DNA of 64,000 nt from contig DAGC01000002.1 in the NCBI GenBank assembly GCA_002495625.1, positions 564,450 through 628,449 of the forward strand, in the 5' to 3' direction. Positions 18,301 to 26,794 of the stretch are shown here, in pieces. A program made the position numbers and the translations under genes. Numbering within the stretch: position 1 is the first letter of the stretch; each line of letters starts with the position of its first letter. The notes below the pieces were generated by a model, which was given only the letters and a program-made list of their open reading frames with translations, did no database searches and had not been told where the DNA came from. Source of the DNA: Methanobacterium sp. UBA375 (GTDB lineage: Archaea; Methanobacteriota; Methanobacteria; Methanobacteriales; Methanobacteriaceae).

Positions 18301-19746
18301 TCTTGTTTGAACTGCAGCAACATTACCTGCAATATCCCTCCCTATAAATTTCAACGTAGTAGTGGTAGAAATAGTAATGGGGGTGGTGTATCGGGTGCTA
18401 CAAATGGTAGGCGTGCCTCCATTGGTGGTGTAATAAATAGCAGGATTAGAATCAACATTATCCGTTGCAGTCAAAGTCACGGATTTGGTAGTGTTATAGA
18501 CACCTGTTGCCAGGTTGGCGGTTACTGTGGGTTTAACGAAGTCTACGGTGAATTTACTAGTGAAAGTAGACAGTGCATTGCCTGCTGTGTCGGTGATGCT
18601 GCCGGTGGGTAGGGTGATGGTGTAGGTTAGTCCGTTTATGTAGTAACCGTTACGTGTTAAGGTTAGAGTTTTCCCGTTTATTACTTTGTATAATGGATTT
18701 ACCGACACTCCGTCAGGGTTAGTGACTTTAATATTACTAAACGCACTTCCCGCCTTGATCGCCTCACTGAAAGTGACTACCAATGCTTTACCGGCCACAT
18801 TAATTACCATGTTGTTGGCTGGGTCAACACTGGTTACTGTGGGTTTTACGAAGTCTATGGTGAATTTGCTGGTGAAGGTGGTGATTGCGTTGCCAGCTTG
18901 GTCGGTGATGCTTCCTGTGGGTAGGGTGATGGTGTAGGTTAGTCCGTTTATGTAGTAGCCGTTACGCGTTAAGGTCAATGTTTTACCGTTTATTACTTTG
19001 TATAATGGATTTACCGACACTCCGTCAGGGTTAGTGACTTTGATATTAGTAAATGTACTTCCTGCCTTGATATTCTCACTGAAAGTGATTACCAATGCTT
19101 TATCGGCTACATTTATTATTTTGTTATTGGCTGGGTCAACATTGGTTACGGTGGGACGTGTGGTGTCTTGTATGTTTACTCCTCCGGTGGTTCCGACGAT
19201 GTTCACTATATTTACCGAGCTGGGTAGTTGACCATTGATTCGGTAATAATCCATTATCCTAGCGTACGTATATACCAAGGATTCATATCGGATGTTTCCC
19301 TTGGAGCTTACAGCGTAGTTTGGTGCACGTCCATTAGAGCTGATGAAAGATTTAACATTACTTGCAATGGTGATGTACTCTGATTTACTTATTGTACCTG
19401 TTGCGGATCCAGAAGGACTGGGGGCAGGATTCACACTGCTTATTGTCACAGGTGTTTCCACGTCCTGGTTTACCTGTACCACGGTTTTGGTAAGGGTGTT
19501 TAAAAATGAGGGTGTGGTGCTGTTTTTACCGTTTATCTTCACGTAACCGGGTATTTTACCATGACTAGCAGTATGATCTTTAACAGCGTTAGAACCATAA
19601 GCTACCTCATCTACAGTTAAACTAGCTGCACTAACAACACCCATAAAACAAAAAACAACCAACATAGAACAAATAATTATAAAAAAACCTTTAAATTTAA
19701 CCAAACTACTTTTCAATTTCATCATCCCGATAATCGAATTCATCAT
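15322..19746 (-). CDS. Giant secreted surface protein with pseudomurein-binding and Ig-like repeats
   Basis: This is a 1474-residue exported protein. In order: a signal segment (residues 17-42, FFIIICSMLVVFCFMGVVSA); two pseudomurein-binding-like repeats (about 42-98 and 117-182, with NGRAPNY and NGQLPSS); two nearly identical Ig-like Big_5 repeats (195-297 and 298-400); a chitobiase-C-like domain (401-485); a third divergent Big_5 unit (488-590); a right-handed beta helix (592-805); a Big_1-like domain (837-930); and a C-terminal region of 540 residues I do not recognise. That region contains conserved-looking HEPFHSDGNGG, YCHDIIATDAANES and ECDHSMGM segments and hydrophobic stretches near 1365-1395. 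The protein is probably anchored to pseudomurein and displays its C-terminus outward. Confidence 0.85.
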   Translation of the reverse strand: MMNSIIGMMKLKSSLVKFKGFFIIICSMLVVFCFMGVVSAASLTVDEVAYGSNAVKDHTASHGKIPGYVKINGKNSTTPSFLNTLTKTVVQVNQDVETPVTISSVNPAPSPSGSATGTISKSEYITIASNVKSFISSNGRAPNYAVSSKGNIRYESLVYTYARIMDYYRINGQLPSSVNIVNIVGTTGGVNIQDTTRPTVTNVDPANNKIINVADKALVITFSENIKAGSTFTNIKVTNPDGVSVNPLYKVINGKTLTLTRNGYYINGLTYTITLPTGSITDQAGNAITTFTSKFTIDFVKPTVTSVDPANNMVINVAGKALVVTFSEAIKAGSAFSNIKVTNPDGVSVNPLYKVINGKTLTLTRNGYYINGLTYTITLPTGSITDTAGNALSTFTSKFTVDFVKPTVTANLATGVYNTTKSVTLTATDNVDSNPAIYYTTNGGTPTICSTRYTTPITISTTTTLKFIGRDIAGNVAAVQTRTYTIDKIAPTISSSDPVADAFNVSGDKVIKVTFSEPVKAGTLFIELVNDAGVNVPISSSISGKVLTVTPSSFLNAGRYSFILHTGSVTDLTNNPLALTGFSFYTFSDTLAKVKVDDRFYYSIQSAIDSYQTTAGDIVYVNSGVYTENVLINKKITLAPSSDDDVVITPFDNSKPAFKIISTGSGSVISGFTINGSVLLNSTGNCTVLGNIFAHSGGVHLINSGNNIISSNSFTGNNGVVLEDSSGNSISANSISVVGSNGVLIRNSMDNIIRGNDISSDGESGIIVDNSSVEIHFNRIAGNYTYGMEVLNNSLVDATNNWWGTNNVICINSSAPPSSCTIWNDYSYVIYDPWLVLSVKVNNVNSGGKASVAADLTHNNQEQDTSSDGHIPNGIPVNFTTNFGTIIGSAYTVKGKADTILNLGSIQTVTATVSAHLDSETVSSQTVITIGMAVIKVQSTAIDYSTGQNVNLTYTLPLNASVTWVSVLWKATGLFKGELDLIVDGNVVQSVNYFNSYYDMVKDEYRQNVFLAILDCHRWGDISVSQSTLDTMAYRYGLTDDELQYIEYYGPAFIDELSVNIEYPGVDAPSFITLPEDYEYPYIYFTGKSINRHSAMMYVNSHEPFHSDGNGGLFQDEDAFYDGIRSFAIATTRVTDDIVEYWANQINATDVNGNLLYPKGSMKAAYGTFFTSLMMIYCHDIIATDAANESNITWGRTSPIIVSVCDDPHYTYITLECDHSMGMTVVGSINNMWTFKYVCSSLIPFIESIVMNNITLSMYEGEQVWNSAPEHILNAFENGSDIEMFTQDGYVIMKLVDQDNVFLVLDLETGLMRDVVFFEVYRNENYNGAYCFHDTLTEKIHDFGNFILDHQATIPGDVTNVIMTVIGAYEMYTLVFGVSSVLGPIGASVAFMYGFGNLMLDLRDNYVPVEYWKYFSYHRTWVHGYELRTFKGDDGIYYTEIPKNPDGTLNWDEAVTYGGSDTTLLDLFGIDYHT
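18548..19165. repeat. Two near-identical 309-bp Ig-domain repeats inside the surface gene
   Basis: Two adjacent copies of about 309 bp, roughly 18548-18856 and 18857-19165, encode the first two Big_5 domains. Long stretches are identical at DNA level, for example the block encoding GVSVNPLYKVINGKTLTL in both. Such identity implies recent duplication or gene conversion and makes copy-number change by recombination likely. Confidence 0.8.
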
Positions 19747-19780
19747 CTCTGCACATCGAATTATTTGTTAGTTGTTTAGT

Positions 19781-19790
19781 ACTATATAAT
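19781..19790 (-). promoter_or_regulatory. Probable TATA box for the giant surface protein
   Basis: On the minus strand ATTATATAGT lies about 35-45 bases before the start at 19746, within an AT-rich divergent gap. This fits an archaeal promoter. Confidence 0.4.
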
Positions 19791-19897
19791 ATTTTCTATG
19801 AAAAATTATTAAATCATAACAATAAAAAAGAACTAATAGAAAAAGTAAAAAAAGTAAATTATAGGCAAAATTTAACTTATTAAAAGAGGTGTTTTTC

Positions 19898-20797
19898 ATG
19901 GTTTCAAGTGATGAAATAAATAGAAGGTTGAAGGCTAGAAGGAGAGGAGTTGACTACCAAGGGCCGAGAGGAAGACCCACAACCCGCACGGCAGGTACCA
20001 GGGAATGCCCAAACTGTCACACTACCAATCCAACAACAGCTAAGTTTTGTATAGACTGTGGGGAGAAACTGGAAACTCCAGCTGAAACTGTTACCGGTAC
20101 CACAACCGGCAGTACCAATACCAAAGAATGTCCTAACTGCCACGCCGCGAACCCAGCTACATCCAAGTTCTGTGTGAAGTGCGGGCAGAAACTGGAAACA
20201 CCGGCAGAGACTGGATTTACACCAGAAATTAAAGGCCCAGAATCAGATTCTAGAACCACTACCACTTCTACAGTTACCCAGCCCCCAGACGCTGGTTTCG
20301 GAGGATCCGGTGGACAGCAGATTCAACCAACCACTGGAACAGAGAAAAAACTGGAACCCATAGTACCTCCAACACCCGAACCAACACCAGAAACGCCGGA
20401 AACATCAGAAACCCAAGAAACTCAAGAAACCCCAGTAACACCAAAAACCCAAAAATCTCCAGTAACACCAAAAACCGATTCTGACCCAGTAGAAAGGATA
20501 AAAAAAGCCAAAGGCCTGTTAGATATAGGTGCTATAACCCAGGAAGAGTTCGATAGTATCCAGAATAAATATCTAGAATCAGATACAGACCCACTCGAAA
20601 GGATTAAAAAGGCTAAAAACTTGCTGGATATAGAGGCTATAACCCCTGAAGAGTTCGCTGGTATTAAAAATAAATATCTGGAATCAGATCCCGACCCTGT
20701 GGAAATAATAAAAAAAGGTAAAAACCTGCTGGATTCTGGAGTTATAAATCAGGAAGAATTTGATTCAGTTAAAAAAGAGTATTTAGATGATATTTAG
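19898..20797 (+). CDS. Protein with two zinc ribbons and three SHOCT domains
   Basis: The protein of 299 residues has two near-identical zinc ribbons (CPNCHTTNPTTAKFCIDCG near residue 35 and CPNCHAANPATSKFCVKCG near 75). A linker rich in Pro, Thr and Glu (about 120-185) follows, then three tandem SHOCT domains. These share the pattern DPxExIKKxKxLLDxGxIxxEEFxxIKxKYL. SHOCT domains are short helical hairpins found at protein ends and thought to mediate oligomerisation. ATG 19898 is chosen because AGAGGTG lies seven bases upstream; an in-frame GTG at 19889 overlaps that site. There is no signal or membrane segment. It is divergent from the giant surface gene. The function is unknown. Confidence 0.8.
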   Translation: MVSSDEINRRLKARRRGVDYQGPRGRPTTRTAGTRECPNCHTTNPTTAKFCIDCGEKLETPAETVTGTTTGSTNTKECPNCHAANPATSKFCVKCGQKLETPAETGFTPEIKGPESDSRTTTTSTVTQPPDAGFGGSGGQQIQPTTGTEKKLEPIVPPTPEPTPETPETSETQETQETPVTPKTQKSPVTPKTDSDPVERIKKAKGLLDIGAITQEEFDSIQNKYLESDTDPLERIKKAKNLLDIEAITPEEFAGIKNKYLESDPDPVEIIKKGKNLLDSGVINQEEFDSVKKEYLDDI

Positions 20798-20837
20798 TTA
20801 GATTAGATGAGATTAAGATAGATTAGATGATATTTAG
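20783..20837. repeat. Direct repeat spanning the stop codon of the SHOCT gene
   Basis: The 15-bp sequence TTAGATGATATTTAG occurs at 20783-20797, where its last three bases are the gene's stop codon, and again at 20823-20837, a period of 40 bp. The DNA between is built of related GATTAGAT units. Confidence 0.75.
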
Positions 20838-20934
20838 ATTAAATATTCTTCAATCAAAAATAATATTCAGATGAAATTTGTTTTCTTTCATCCATCTTCT
20901 TTTTAAAATTTCATCCATTCATAAAAAAGGACTA

Positions 20935-21369
20935 TTAAAGCCTGTATAACTCTTCAGGTGAAAGTAAATTCGCTCCACCCTCTTTTAAGGCCTTTATCCC
21001 GGCATCTATATTCTCGGTCCGCAGGACCACTATGGCCTGGTCTGCTTTTTTCTCTACAAAGGCGTAGAGGTATTCTACGTTGATATCTGCCTTGGTTAAT
21101 ATTTCCAGGATACCGTCCAAACCCCCTGGCTGGTCGGGTATTTCCACTCCGATCACTTCGTTGGTTTTAACTACGAAAGTGTTCTCCTCCAACACCTCTT
21201 TAGCCTTGTCCGGGTCAGGGACGATCATCCTTAAAATACCGAACTCTGAGGTGTCTGCTATGGATAATGCCCTGATATTTATATCCGCTTCCCTCAGGGT
21301 GCTTATAGCTTTCCATAATCTGCCTTTCCTGTTTTCTAAAAATACTGATGTTTGTTTCAATTTCATCAT
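20935..21369 (-). CDS. Tandem ACT-domain regulatory protein
   Basis: This small cytoplasmic protein of 144 residues consists of two ACT domains (about 3-70 and 72-140), amino-acid-binding modules. The first begins [19 protein letters not shown] and the second [19 protein letters not shown] 21369 is chosen, with GGTGAG five bases upstream. The gene follows the phenylacetate-CoA ligase gene with a gap of about 60 bases. In methanogens ACT proteins of this kind are often found beside paaK and indolepyruvate ferredoxin oxidoreductase, suggesting that aromatic amino acids or their acids are sensed. That role is an inference. Confidence 0.88.
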   Translation of the reverse strand: MMKLKQTSVFLENRKGRLWKAISTLREADINIRALSIADTSEFGILRMIVPDPDKAKEVLEENTFVVKTNEVIGVEIPDQPGGLDGILEILTKADINVEYLYAFVEKKADQAIVVLRTENIDAGIKALKEGGANLLSPEELYRL

Positions 21370-21429
21370 ACTCACCTTCCACCCTAAATGCAACCTTACA
21401 ATCTAAATTATATATCTAATTAATCTAAA

Positions 21430-22734
21430 CTATTTACTCAATTCCCGTTTATCAATAACCCTTACGGCCTTTCCCTCACTACGGGGCAGGCTCTGGGGTT
21501 CCACCAGAGTTACGTTGACCCTTATTCCTATCTCGTTGTGGATGTGCTGTTCTATGTTCTTTTTAACTTCCTCCACATACTTCACCTCGTCAGAAAATAG
21601 TGCGGGGGATGCTTCGACCTGTACTTCCAGTTCGTCCAGCTGCTGGGGCCTGCTTACGATGATCTGGTACTGGGGCTCTAACCCCTCAATCTTCAGGAGT
21701 GCGCGTTCGATCTGTGATGGGAACACTATAACACCACGGATTTTAAGCATGTCATCGCTTCTTCCGGTGATACGGTCCATCTTCACATTGGTTCTGCCGC
21801 ACTCACACTGGCCGTATCTCAGTGCGGTTATGTCCCTGGTACGGAATCTGATCACGGGCATCCCCTCCCGGGTCAGGGTGGTTAAAACCAGTTCCCCCTT
21901 CTCACCTGCTGGTAATGCTTTGAGGGTTTGGGTGTCGATTATCTCTGGATAGAAATGATCGTCGAAGATGTGCAGTCCGTCTTTTACCATGCATTCCTGG
22001 GCTACTCCAGGGCCGATTATCTCTGTTAATCCGTAGATGTTCAGGGCGTCTATGTTGAGCCTTTTTTCTATTTCAGCCCTCATCTCCTCGGTCCACATTT
22101 CTGCTCCGAATACACCAGCTTTCAGGCTTATCTTGTCGTGCCCTACGCCCTGGTTTTCCAGTACCTCTGCCAGGTACATGGCATAGGATGGGGTGCAGGT
22201 TAAGATGGTGGAGTCGAAGTCCTGCATTATCTCGATCTGTCTCATGGTGTTCCCGGCACTAACCGGTATGACTGTGGCGCCTATCTTTTGGCCACCATAA
22301 TGCACGCCCATTCCACCGGTGAAAAGCCCATAGCCGTAACAGTTCTGTATCTTATCCTTCTTATCCCCACCGGCCATGACCAGTGCCCGGGCCACCACTT
22401 CCCCCCAGAGTTCTATGTCATTCTGGGTATACCCGGATACGGTTGGTTTACCAGTGGTACCGGATGTGGTGTGTATCTCCACTATGTCATCATCCGGCAC
22501 TGCGAACATTCCAAATGGATAAGCATCTCTTAAATCAGTTTTACTGGTAAATGGAAGCTTCTCTATATCCTGTAAGGTCTCGATGTCTTCTGGCCTGACA
22601 CCGGCATCATCAAATGCCTTCCGGTAATAAGGTACATTTTCATATGCACGTTTTACAACTTCCTGTAACCTTTTAAGCTGTAGTTCTTCCATTTCCCCTG
22701 CGGTCATACATTCCGCTTCTCTGTTCCAGATCAT
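21430..22734 (-). CDS. paaK: Phenylacetate-CoA ligase (AMP-forming)
   Basis: This 434-residue adenylate-forming enzyme activates phenylacetate or a related aryl acid with ATP and CoA. The P-loop-like motif [11 protein letters not shown] lies near residue 90. The segment [12 protein letters not shown] near 235 and RFRTRDIT near 300 are typical of PaaK, and the C-terminal domain starts near 330 with [13 protein letters not shown]. The N-terminal [17 protein letters not shown] pattern is full length. In methanogens the enzyme is thought to let arylacetates be carboxylated to aryl pyruvates for aromatic amino acid synthesis. It is co-oriented with the ACT gene downstream. Confidence 0.93.
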   Translation of the reverse strand: MIWNREAECMTAGEMEELQLKRLQEVVKRAYENVPYYRKAFDDAGVRPEDIETLQDIEKLPFTSKTDLRDAYPFGMFAVPDDDIVEIHTTSGTTGKPTVSGYTQNDIELWGEVVARALVMAGGDKKDKIQNCYGYGLFTGGMGVHYGGQKIGATVIPVSAGNTMRQIEIMQDFDSTILTCTPSYAMYLAEVLENQGVGHDKISLKAGVFGAEMWTEEMRAEIEKRLNIDALNIYGLTEIIGPGVAQECMVKDGLHIFDDHFYPEIIDTQTLKALPAGEKGELVLTTLTREGMPVIRFRTRDITALRYGQCECGRTNVKMDRITGRSDDMLKIRGVIVFPSQIERALLKIEGLEPQYQIIVSRPQQLDELEVQVEASPALFSDEVKYVEEVKKNIEQHIHNEIGIRVNVTLVEPQSLPRSEGKAVRVIDKRELSK

Positions 22735-23049
22735 TGTTCGCCTCCTTGGGATTATAAATAAATAGATTGTTTAAGATTTACAGACATTTTTAAAATATCA
22801 GTTATTAATTAATTTTAATAGTTAAAAAGCATTGCCTTTGGATGGAATAAAAAGGGCGTAACATGGGTGAATTGCCTTCAAAAATGTAATGGAACATTTA
22901 ATAATTTATATGGATATTAAATCCTTTTTATGATTTAAAAGTCCGTTCTATATCTGAGATATCATTATTTCAATAAATCTACCCATCATATGTATTTCAG
23001 TAAACTATATATTGTGGTAACAGACAATATTTAATGGGGGGGTTTAATA
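22735..23049. promoter_or_regulatory. Divergent promoter region, paaK and flavodoxin
   Basis: No coding frame is supported in these 315 bases between divergent genes. A TATA-like ACTATATATT at 23004-23013 precedes the flavodoxin-like gene by about 37 bases, and GGGGGGG just before its ATG is the ribosome site. Nothing else was recognised. Confidence 0.45.
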
Positions 23050-23559
23050 ATGAATGTATTAGTAGCATGTTTTTCCGCGTCTGGTAAAATAGGTGGGATA
23101 GCAGAAGCATTGGCCAATAAATTAGATGCCCAGTATGTAAATATAGAGCCAAGTATTGGCTTTTTGAAGGGAATAGACAGTATGAGATCGTACTTCAAAC
23201 TTAAAGCAGGTATAAAACCATGCCAAACAGATTTATCCGATGTTGATCATTTAGTTATAGTTTCCACTGCAGCAACGGCCTCTGCCTCTTCCTATATTAT
23301 GAAGTACGCTTCCAGTTTAACCAATTGTGAAGGAAAAAAATTCTCCACAGTAACCAGAGAATCGAATTCAAATAGGAGTGACCCTTATAATCCAATATAT
23401 ACCGTGGGAAGTGCTCCAGAACAGATAAGGAAGGAATTGGAAAAAAAGGGAATGATACTTTTTGAAGAAAAAATTCTGGGAGGACCCATTGATACACCAA
23501 AAGCTGCCAGGATTGTTATAGATAGGTTTTCTGAGAAGATATTATCTTCTTCACCCTAA
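23050..23559 (+). CDS. Flavodoxin-like protein
   Basis: This 169-residue soluble protein has a flavodoxin-like fold. The N-terminal VLVACFSASGKIGGIAEALA resembles an FMN phosphate loop. The segments HLVIVSTAATASASSY and KFSTVTRES occupy the positions of the other two flavin loops. It is longer in its N-terminal half insert (IGFLKGIDSMRSYFKLKAG) than classical flavodoxins, so FMN binding needs support. It stands next to oxygen-defence genes, where it could carry electrons. The ribosome site is strong. Confidence 0.7.
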   Translation: MNVLVACFSASGKIGGIAEALANKLDAQYVNIEPSIGFLKGIDSMRSYFKLKAGIKPCQTDLSDVDHLVIVSTAATASASSYIMKYASSLTNCEGKKFSTVTRESNSNRSDPYNPIYTVGSAPEQIRKELEKKGMILFEEKILGGPIDTPKAARIVIDRFSEKILSSSP

Positions 23560-23571
23560 ATTTTCTTATCT

Positions 23572-24543
23572 CTAACCTAAACTGTAATACCGTTTAAACA
23601 ACCTGTAAATAGCCAGACACATCCAGTAGGGCAAGTGTTTATCACTTCCTCTGGTTATTTTTAAATTGAAAGTTCCCTTTTCGTTCTGTTTGTCTTTTAG
23701 AAATTCTAGTGCTCCCCCTATTTCTGGATTGCCTTTGTTGAATCCCAGGTAGTACAAAGAATCAAGTGCAGACACTATATCGGTGTACAGGAATGGGAAG
23801 GTAAACCGTTCCCAGTGATCTTTGCTTCGTCTATCTGGATATTTGTCGCTTTTAAAGAAACGGGAAATTAGAAGTTCTCCTGCCTTTTTAGCTTCATCAT
23901 GCCTCCTGTACTTTGGATGGGCAGCAAATGCCCGAAGCACCGTACCCGTGGCCATGTGGGAGAATGGTTTGGATCTATCCGGCTCCAGAGGTTTTGAAAT
24001 CTCAAAGGCTTCCTTTAAATTTTTTCCAACTGTTCTAAAAGGTAAAGCCCAACCTCCATCATCCTGTCTGATGGAGAGTAGCCAGTCCAATCCCTTCGAT
24101 ATACGAGGGTCATCTTCATATCCTGCCTTGATTAAGATCTCCATTATGGCGGGAGAATATGTGGTAGAATACTGGTTGCCATATATCCCACGGAAATCGC
24201 CTTCTGTAGTTTGATATTGAAAAAGAAACTCTGCAGCTTTTTGTATTGATTCATGACCTCTATTCAATCCATATTTTTCAACCAACTCCGCTAAGTTTAG
24301 GTAAGTTTGGTATTGGTCGTAGTCCTGGTGTTTCATAGCTCTGTTTCCAGGATAACTCCATGAACCATCGTTTTCCTGTTTCTTGAGGAGTTTTTTTACT
24401 CCTGGCAATTCCCACAATGTTTCGATAGGTGCAACCTTTCTATGGCAGAGATCACGCAGTGTAAAATATGTTATAGCATCATTTCCTGTAGATAAGAGTG
24501 TGGGTACTGGATCTACCTTAAATTCATCCTGCCAAGAATCCAT
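23572..24543 (-). CDS. Prenyltransferase/squalene-cyclase-fold repeat protein
   Basis: This soluble protein of 323 residues contains the repeated QW-type motifs of the alpha/alpha toroid fold: QENDGSWSYPGN near 50, TTEGDFRGIYG near 113, RQDDGGWALP near 155 and DKQNEKGTFNL near 285. These repeats occur in terpene cyclases and prenyltransferases. The catalytic DxDD motif of squalene-hopene cyclases is not visible, nor a zinc site, so an enzyme role is doubtful. Such proteins are widespread and uncharacterised in archaea. It converges with the flavodoxin-like gene, the stops being 12 bases apart. Confidence 0.75.
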   Translation of the reverse strand: MDSWQDEFKVDPVPTLLSTGNDAITYFTLRDLCHRKVAPIETLWELPGVKKLLKKQENDGSWSYPGNRAMKHQDYDQYQTYLNLAELVEKYGLNRGHESIQKAAEFLFQYQTTEGDFRGIYGNQYSTTYSPAIMEILIKAGYEDDPRISKGLDWLLSIRQDDGGWALPFRTVGKNLKEAFEISKPLEPDRSKPFSHMATGTVLRAFAAHPKYRRHDEAKKAGELLISRFFKSDKYPDRRSKDHWERFTFPFLYTDIVSALDSLYYLGFNKGNPEIGGALEFLKDKQNEKGTFNLKITRGSDKHLPYWMCLAIYRLFKRYYSLG

Positions 24544-24661
24544 TTAATCACCTGAAGATATGTACCTTCTTGACATTGTCTAGAGAATCAGCATATAAAA
24601 ATATAGCGAATATTGACTCAAAACCTTAAAAAAAGTTAAAAAAAAGAAATTAAAATTTCTT

Positions 24662-25279
24662 TTAATAGGTTGAAGCAATCCAGCTTTCTAGTCTCTCATT
24701 TACGGCGTCCCAGTTTACGATGTTCCAGAAGGCTTCCACGTAGTCTGGCCGGACATTCTTGTAGTCCAGGTAGTAGGCGTGTTCCCAGACATCCAGGACC
24801 AATAGTGGGACCCAGCGGGGCACCAGGTTCACGTTGTGCTTTTCATACTGCAGGATAAATAAGCGTCCGGTGCTTTTACAGAATACCAGGACTGCCCATC
24901 CTGATCCTTCGGTGGTTATCGCGGTCTGGGAAAATTCCTTCTTGAACCGTTCGAAGCTTCCAAATGTTTCTTCTATCTTTTCAGCCACAACCCCAGTTGG
25001 CTTGCCACCGTTTTCACTGGCCGGGCCCAGGTTCTGCCAGAACAGGTTGTGGAGCTGGTGGCCGCCCATGTTAAAGGACAGTTCCTTGGCCTTGGCCTTA
25101 AGGTCAAAATCCACTCCTTTATCCCTTGATTCATCAAATAGTTTCAGTATACCATTGGCACCATCTACATAGGCCTGGTGGTGTTTATCGTGGTGTATCT
25201 GTAGCTGTTCTTCTGATATGTAGGGTTCTAAGGTGTTATATGCGTAGGGCAGTGGTGGGAGTTCGTACATTTTTACCAA
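24662..25279 (-). CDS. sodB: Iron superoxide dismutase
   Basis: The enzyme converts superoxide to hydrogen peroxide and oxygen in the cytoplasm. The metal ligands are in the standard places: [14 protein letters not shown] near the N-terminus, the second-ligand helix [13 protein letters not shown], and the C-terminal [15 protein letters not shown] with Asp and His. TTG 25279 is chosen because GGAGGTGA lies six bases upstream; the ORF opens at a TTG inside that site, and ATG 25270 is an alternative. The family is Fe/Mn-SOD; iron is inferred from characterised methanogen enzymes. The peroxiredoxin gene ends 5 bases before the longest possible start, so the two form an operon handling superoxide then peroxide. 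Confidence 0.93.
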   Translation of the reverse strand: MVKMYELPPLPYAYNTLEPYISEEQLQIHHDKHHQAYVDGANGILKLFDESRDKGVDFDLKAKAKELSFNMGGHQLHNLFWQNLGPASENGGKPTGVVAEKIEETFGSFERFKKEFSQTAITTEGSGWAVLVFCKSTGRLFILQYEKHNVNLVPRWVPLLVLDVWEHAYYLDYKNVRPDYVEAFWNIVNWDAVNERLESWIASTY

Positions 25280-25298
25280 ATCATTCACCTCCAATTAT

Positions 25299-25985
25299 TT
25301 ACCATTTATAGTAGTTTCTGTAACATAACCACCAATCGAAGCATTTATACTCCTCCGGCCTCTTAATGGCCTCATCAATAGTGGCTGGTGGTGGTATGAT
25401 CAGTCCTTTACCTATTATCTCGTTGCATGGCCAGTTGGCTGGTATGGCTACCTTTTTCTCCTCGGCGGTCTGGAACCCTTCTACCATGCGCAATATTTCA
25501 TCGATGTTTCTACCCAGTTCCTGGGGGTAATACAACATCGCCCTGATTATACCTTCAGGATCTATGATGAAAACTGCCCTGACCGTATTTGTACCCTTAT
25601 TTGGATGTATCAGTCCTAATTTTTCGGCTACAGCCCCGGTGTCTGCTATTATTGGGAATTCTATGTCGATATCGAAGTTTTCTGATATCCATTCTATCCA
25701 TTTCATGTGTGAGTGCACCTGGTCCACGGATAGTCCTATCAACTCACAGTTCATTTCCTCGAATAAATCGTACCTTAACTGGAAGGCCACAAACTCAGTG
25801 GTACAGACTGGTGTGAAATCTCCAGGGTGACTGAACAGTACGAACCATTTACCCTTAAAAGCCTTGGGTAGTTTCATCATTCCTTCTGTGGTTTGAACTT
25901 CCATTTTCGGGAATTTATCGCCTATCAGCGGCATGCCACGGTCTTTCTTCTTGTATTTTTTTACTTCGTAAATTTTTTCTCCCAT
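25299..25985 (-). CDS. Peroxiredoxin, Prx6-like archaeal type
   Basis: The enzyme reduces peroxides. The peroxidatic cysteine is in [13 protein letters not shown] near residue 60 and the conserved arginine lies in the [13 protein letters not shown] region. A C-terminal extension ends [12 protein letters not shown] with another cysteine, as in archaeal peroxiredoxins of this class. The 228 residues include an N-terminal lysine-rich extension of 17 residues (KKYKKKDRG) before the usual start [11 protein letters not shown]. The ATG at 25985 has the strong site GAGGGGGT. It is co-transcribed with sodB. Its electron donor may be one of the nearby rubredoxins, an inference. Confidence 0.92.
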   Translation of the reverse strand: MGEKIYEVKKYKKKDRGMPLIGDKFPKMEVQTTEGMMKLPKAFKGKWFVLFSHPGDFTPVCTTEFVAFQLRYDLFEEMNCELIGLSVDQVHSHMKWIEWISENFDIDIEFPIIADTGAVAEKLGLIHPNKGTNTVRAVFIIDPEGIIRAMLYYPQELGRNIDEILRMVEGFQTAEEKKVAIPANWPCNEIIGKGLIIPPPATIDEAIKRPEEYKCFDWWLCYRNYYKW

Positions 25986-26175
25986 TTAATTTACCCCCTC
26001 AGGGTCAATACTACTTTTATATCTTTGGCTAAATTTTTATTTATTAATTTCGTTTTTAAAAAAAATAAAGGAGGATAGAAAGAATTAACTAAAACAGGGA
26101 ATATTATGACTGTAAAAAAGGAAAAACACAGATTGATTTAAAAAAAAATTAATAAAATTATTCAACTTTAAGTAA

Positions 26176-26213
26176 CTTACTCAGTAGCAGATCCCTTACT
26201 CAGTAGCAGATCC
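26176..26213. repeat. 19-bp tandem duplication across the ferritin stop codon
   Basis: The unit CTTACTCAGTAGCAGATCC is present twice without a gap, at 26176-26194 and 26195-26213. The ferritin stop codon (26196-26198) lies in the second copy, so a copy of the last codons plus stop sits just downstream. Because 19 is not a multiple of three, the protein end itself is unchanged. Confidence 0.9.
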
Positions 26214-26702
26214 AGTTGCAGATCCCATCAGATCCTTATCCAGTAAAAGCAGGGCACTGGAATCGTCTCCTGCTAACTTCACCTTCTTTAGTATGCCGCC
26301 TGCTGTTTCTTCTTCTTCCACCTGTTCAGCCACAAACCACTGCAGGAAGTTGTTGGTGGCATGATCCTTCTGGGATATGGCCAGGTCCACTAGCTTATTG
26401 ATCAGCCCTGTAACCAGCTGTTCATGCTGGAGTACGTGATCAAATACTGCAAAAGCACCTTCCCATTCTGTAGGTGGGGCTTCGATCTCGGTTAATGTTA
26501 CCCGTGCACCCCTGCTTACCAGGTAGTCGTAGAACTTCATACCATGGGTGAATTCCTCCTGGGCATGCACTCGGTTCCAGTTTGCAAAGCCTGGAAGGTC
26601 TATGGATTCAAAATAGGCAGCCATAGACAGGTACATGTACCCGGAATAAAGCTCTGCATTTAACTGCTTGTTTAAGGCGTTCACCATTTCTTCATCAATC
26701 AT
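26196..26702 (-). CDS. Ferritin
   Basis: This 168-residue iron-storage protein forms a four-helix bundle and a hollow 24-mer shell that oxidises and stores ferrous iron. The ferroxidase residues lie in [18 protein letters not shown] (helix A) and [16 protein letters not shown] (helix B, ExxH), with [11 protein letters not shown] in helix C. This is a non-haem bacterial-type ferritin. The C-terminus has a small repeat, GSATGSATE, linked to the DNA duplication at the stop codon. GGAGGTG precedes the ATG. It sits between peroxiredoxin and rubredoxin genes, consistent with limiting iron-driven oxygen damage. Confidence 0.95.
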   Translation of the reverse strand: MIDEEMVNALNKQLNAELYSGYMYLSMAAYFESIDLPGFANWNRVHAQEEFTHGMKFYDYLVSRGARVTLTEIEAPPTEWEGAFAVFDHVLQHEQLVTGLINKLVDLAISQKDHATNNFLQWFVAEQVEEEETAGGILKKVKLAGDDSSALLLLDKDLMGSATGSATE

Positions 26703-26794
26703 CTCTTACACCTCCGCTTTCATGTTTTTTTAGTAAAAAAAATTTTCATATAAATCCCATTTTTTTTTAGTAAAAAAATTCACGTTACTGGGAC

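Noticed and set aside
10706..19746. Prophage or integrated element
   Set aside because: No integrase, transposase, terminase, capsid gene or flanking tRNA or att repeat was found. The region looks like an accessory surface-protein island.
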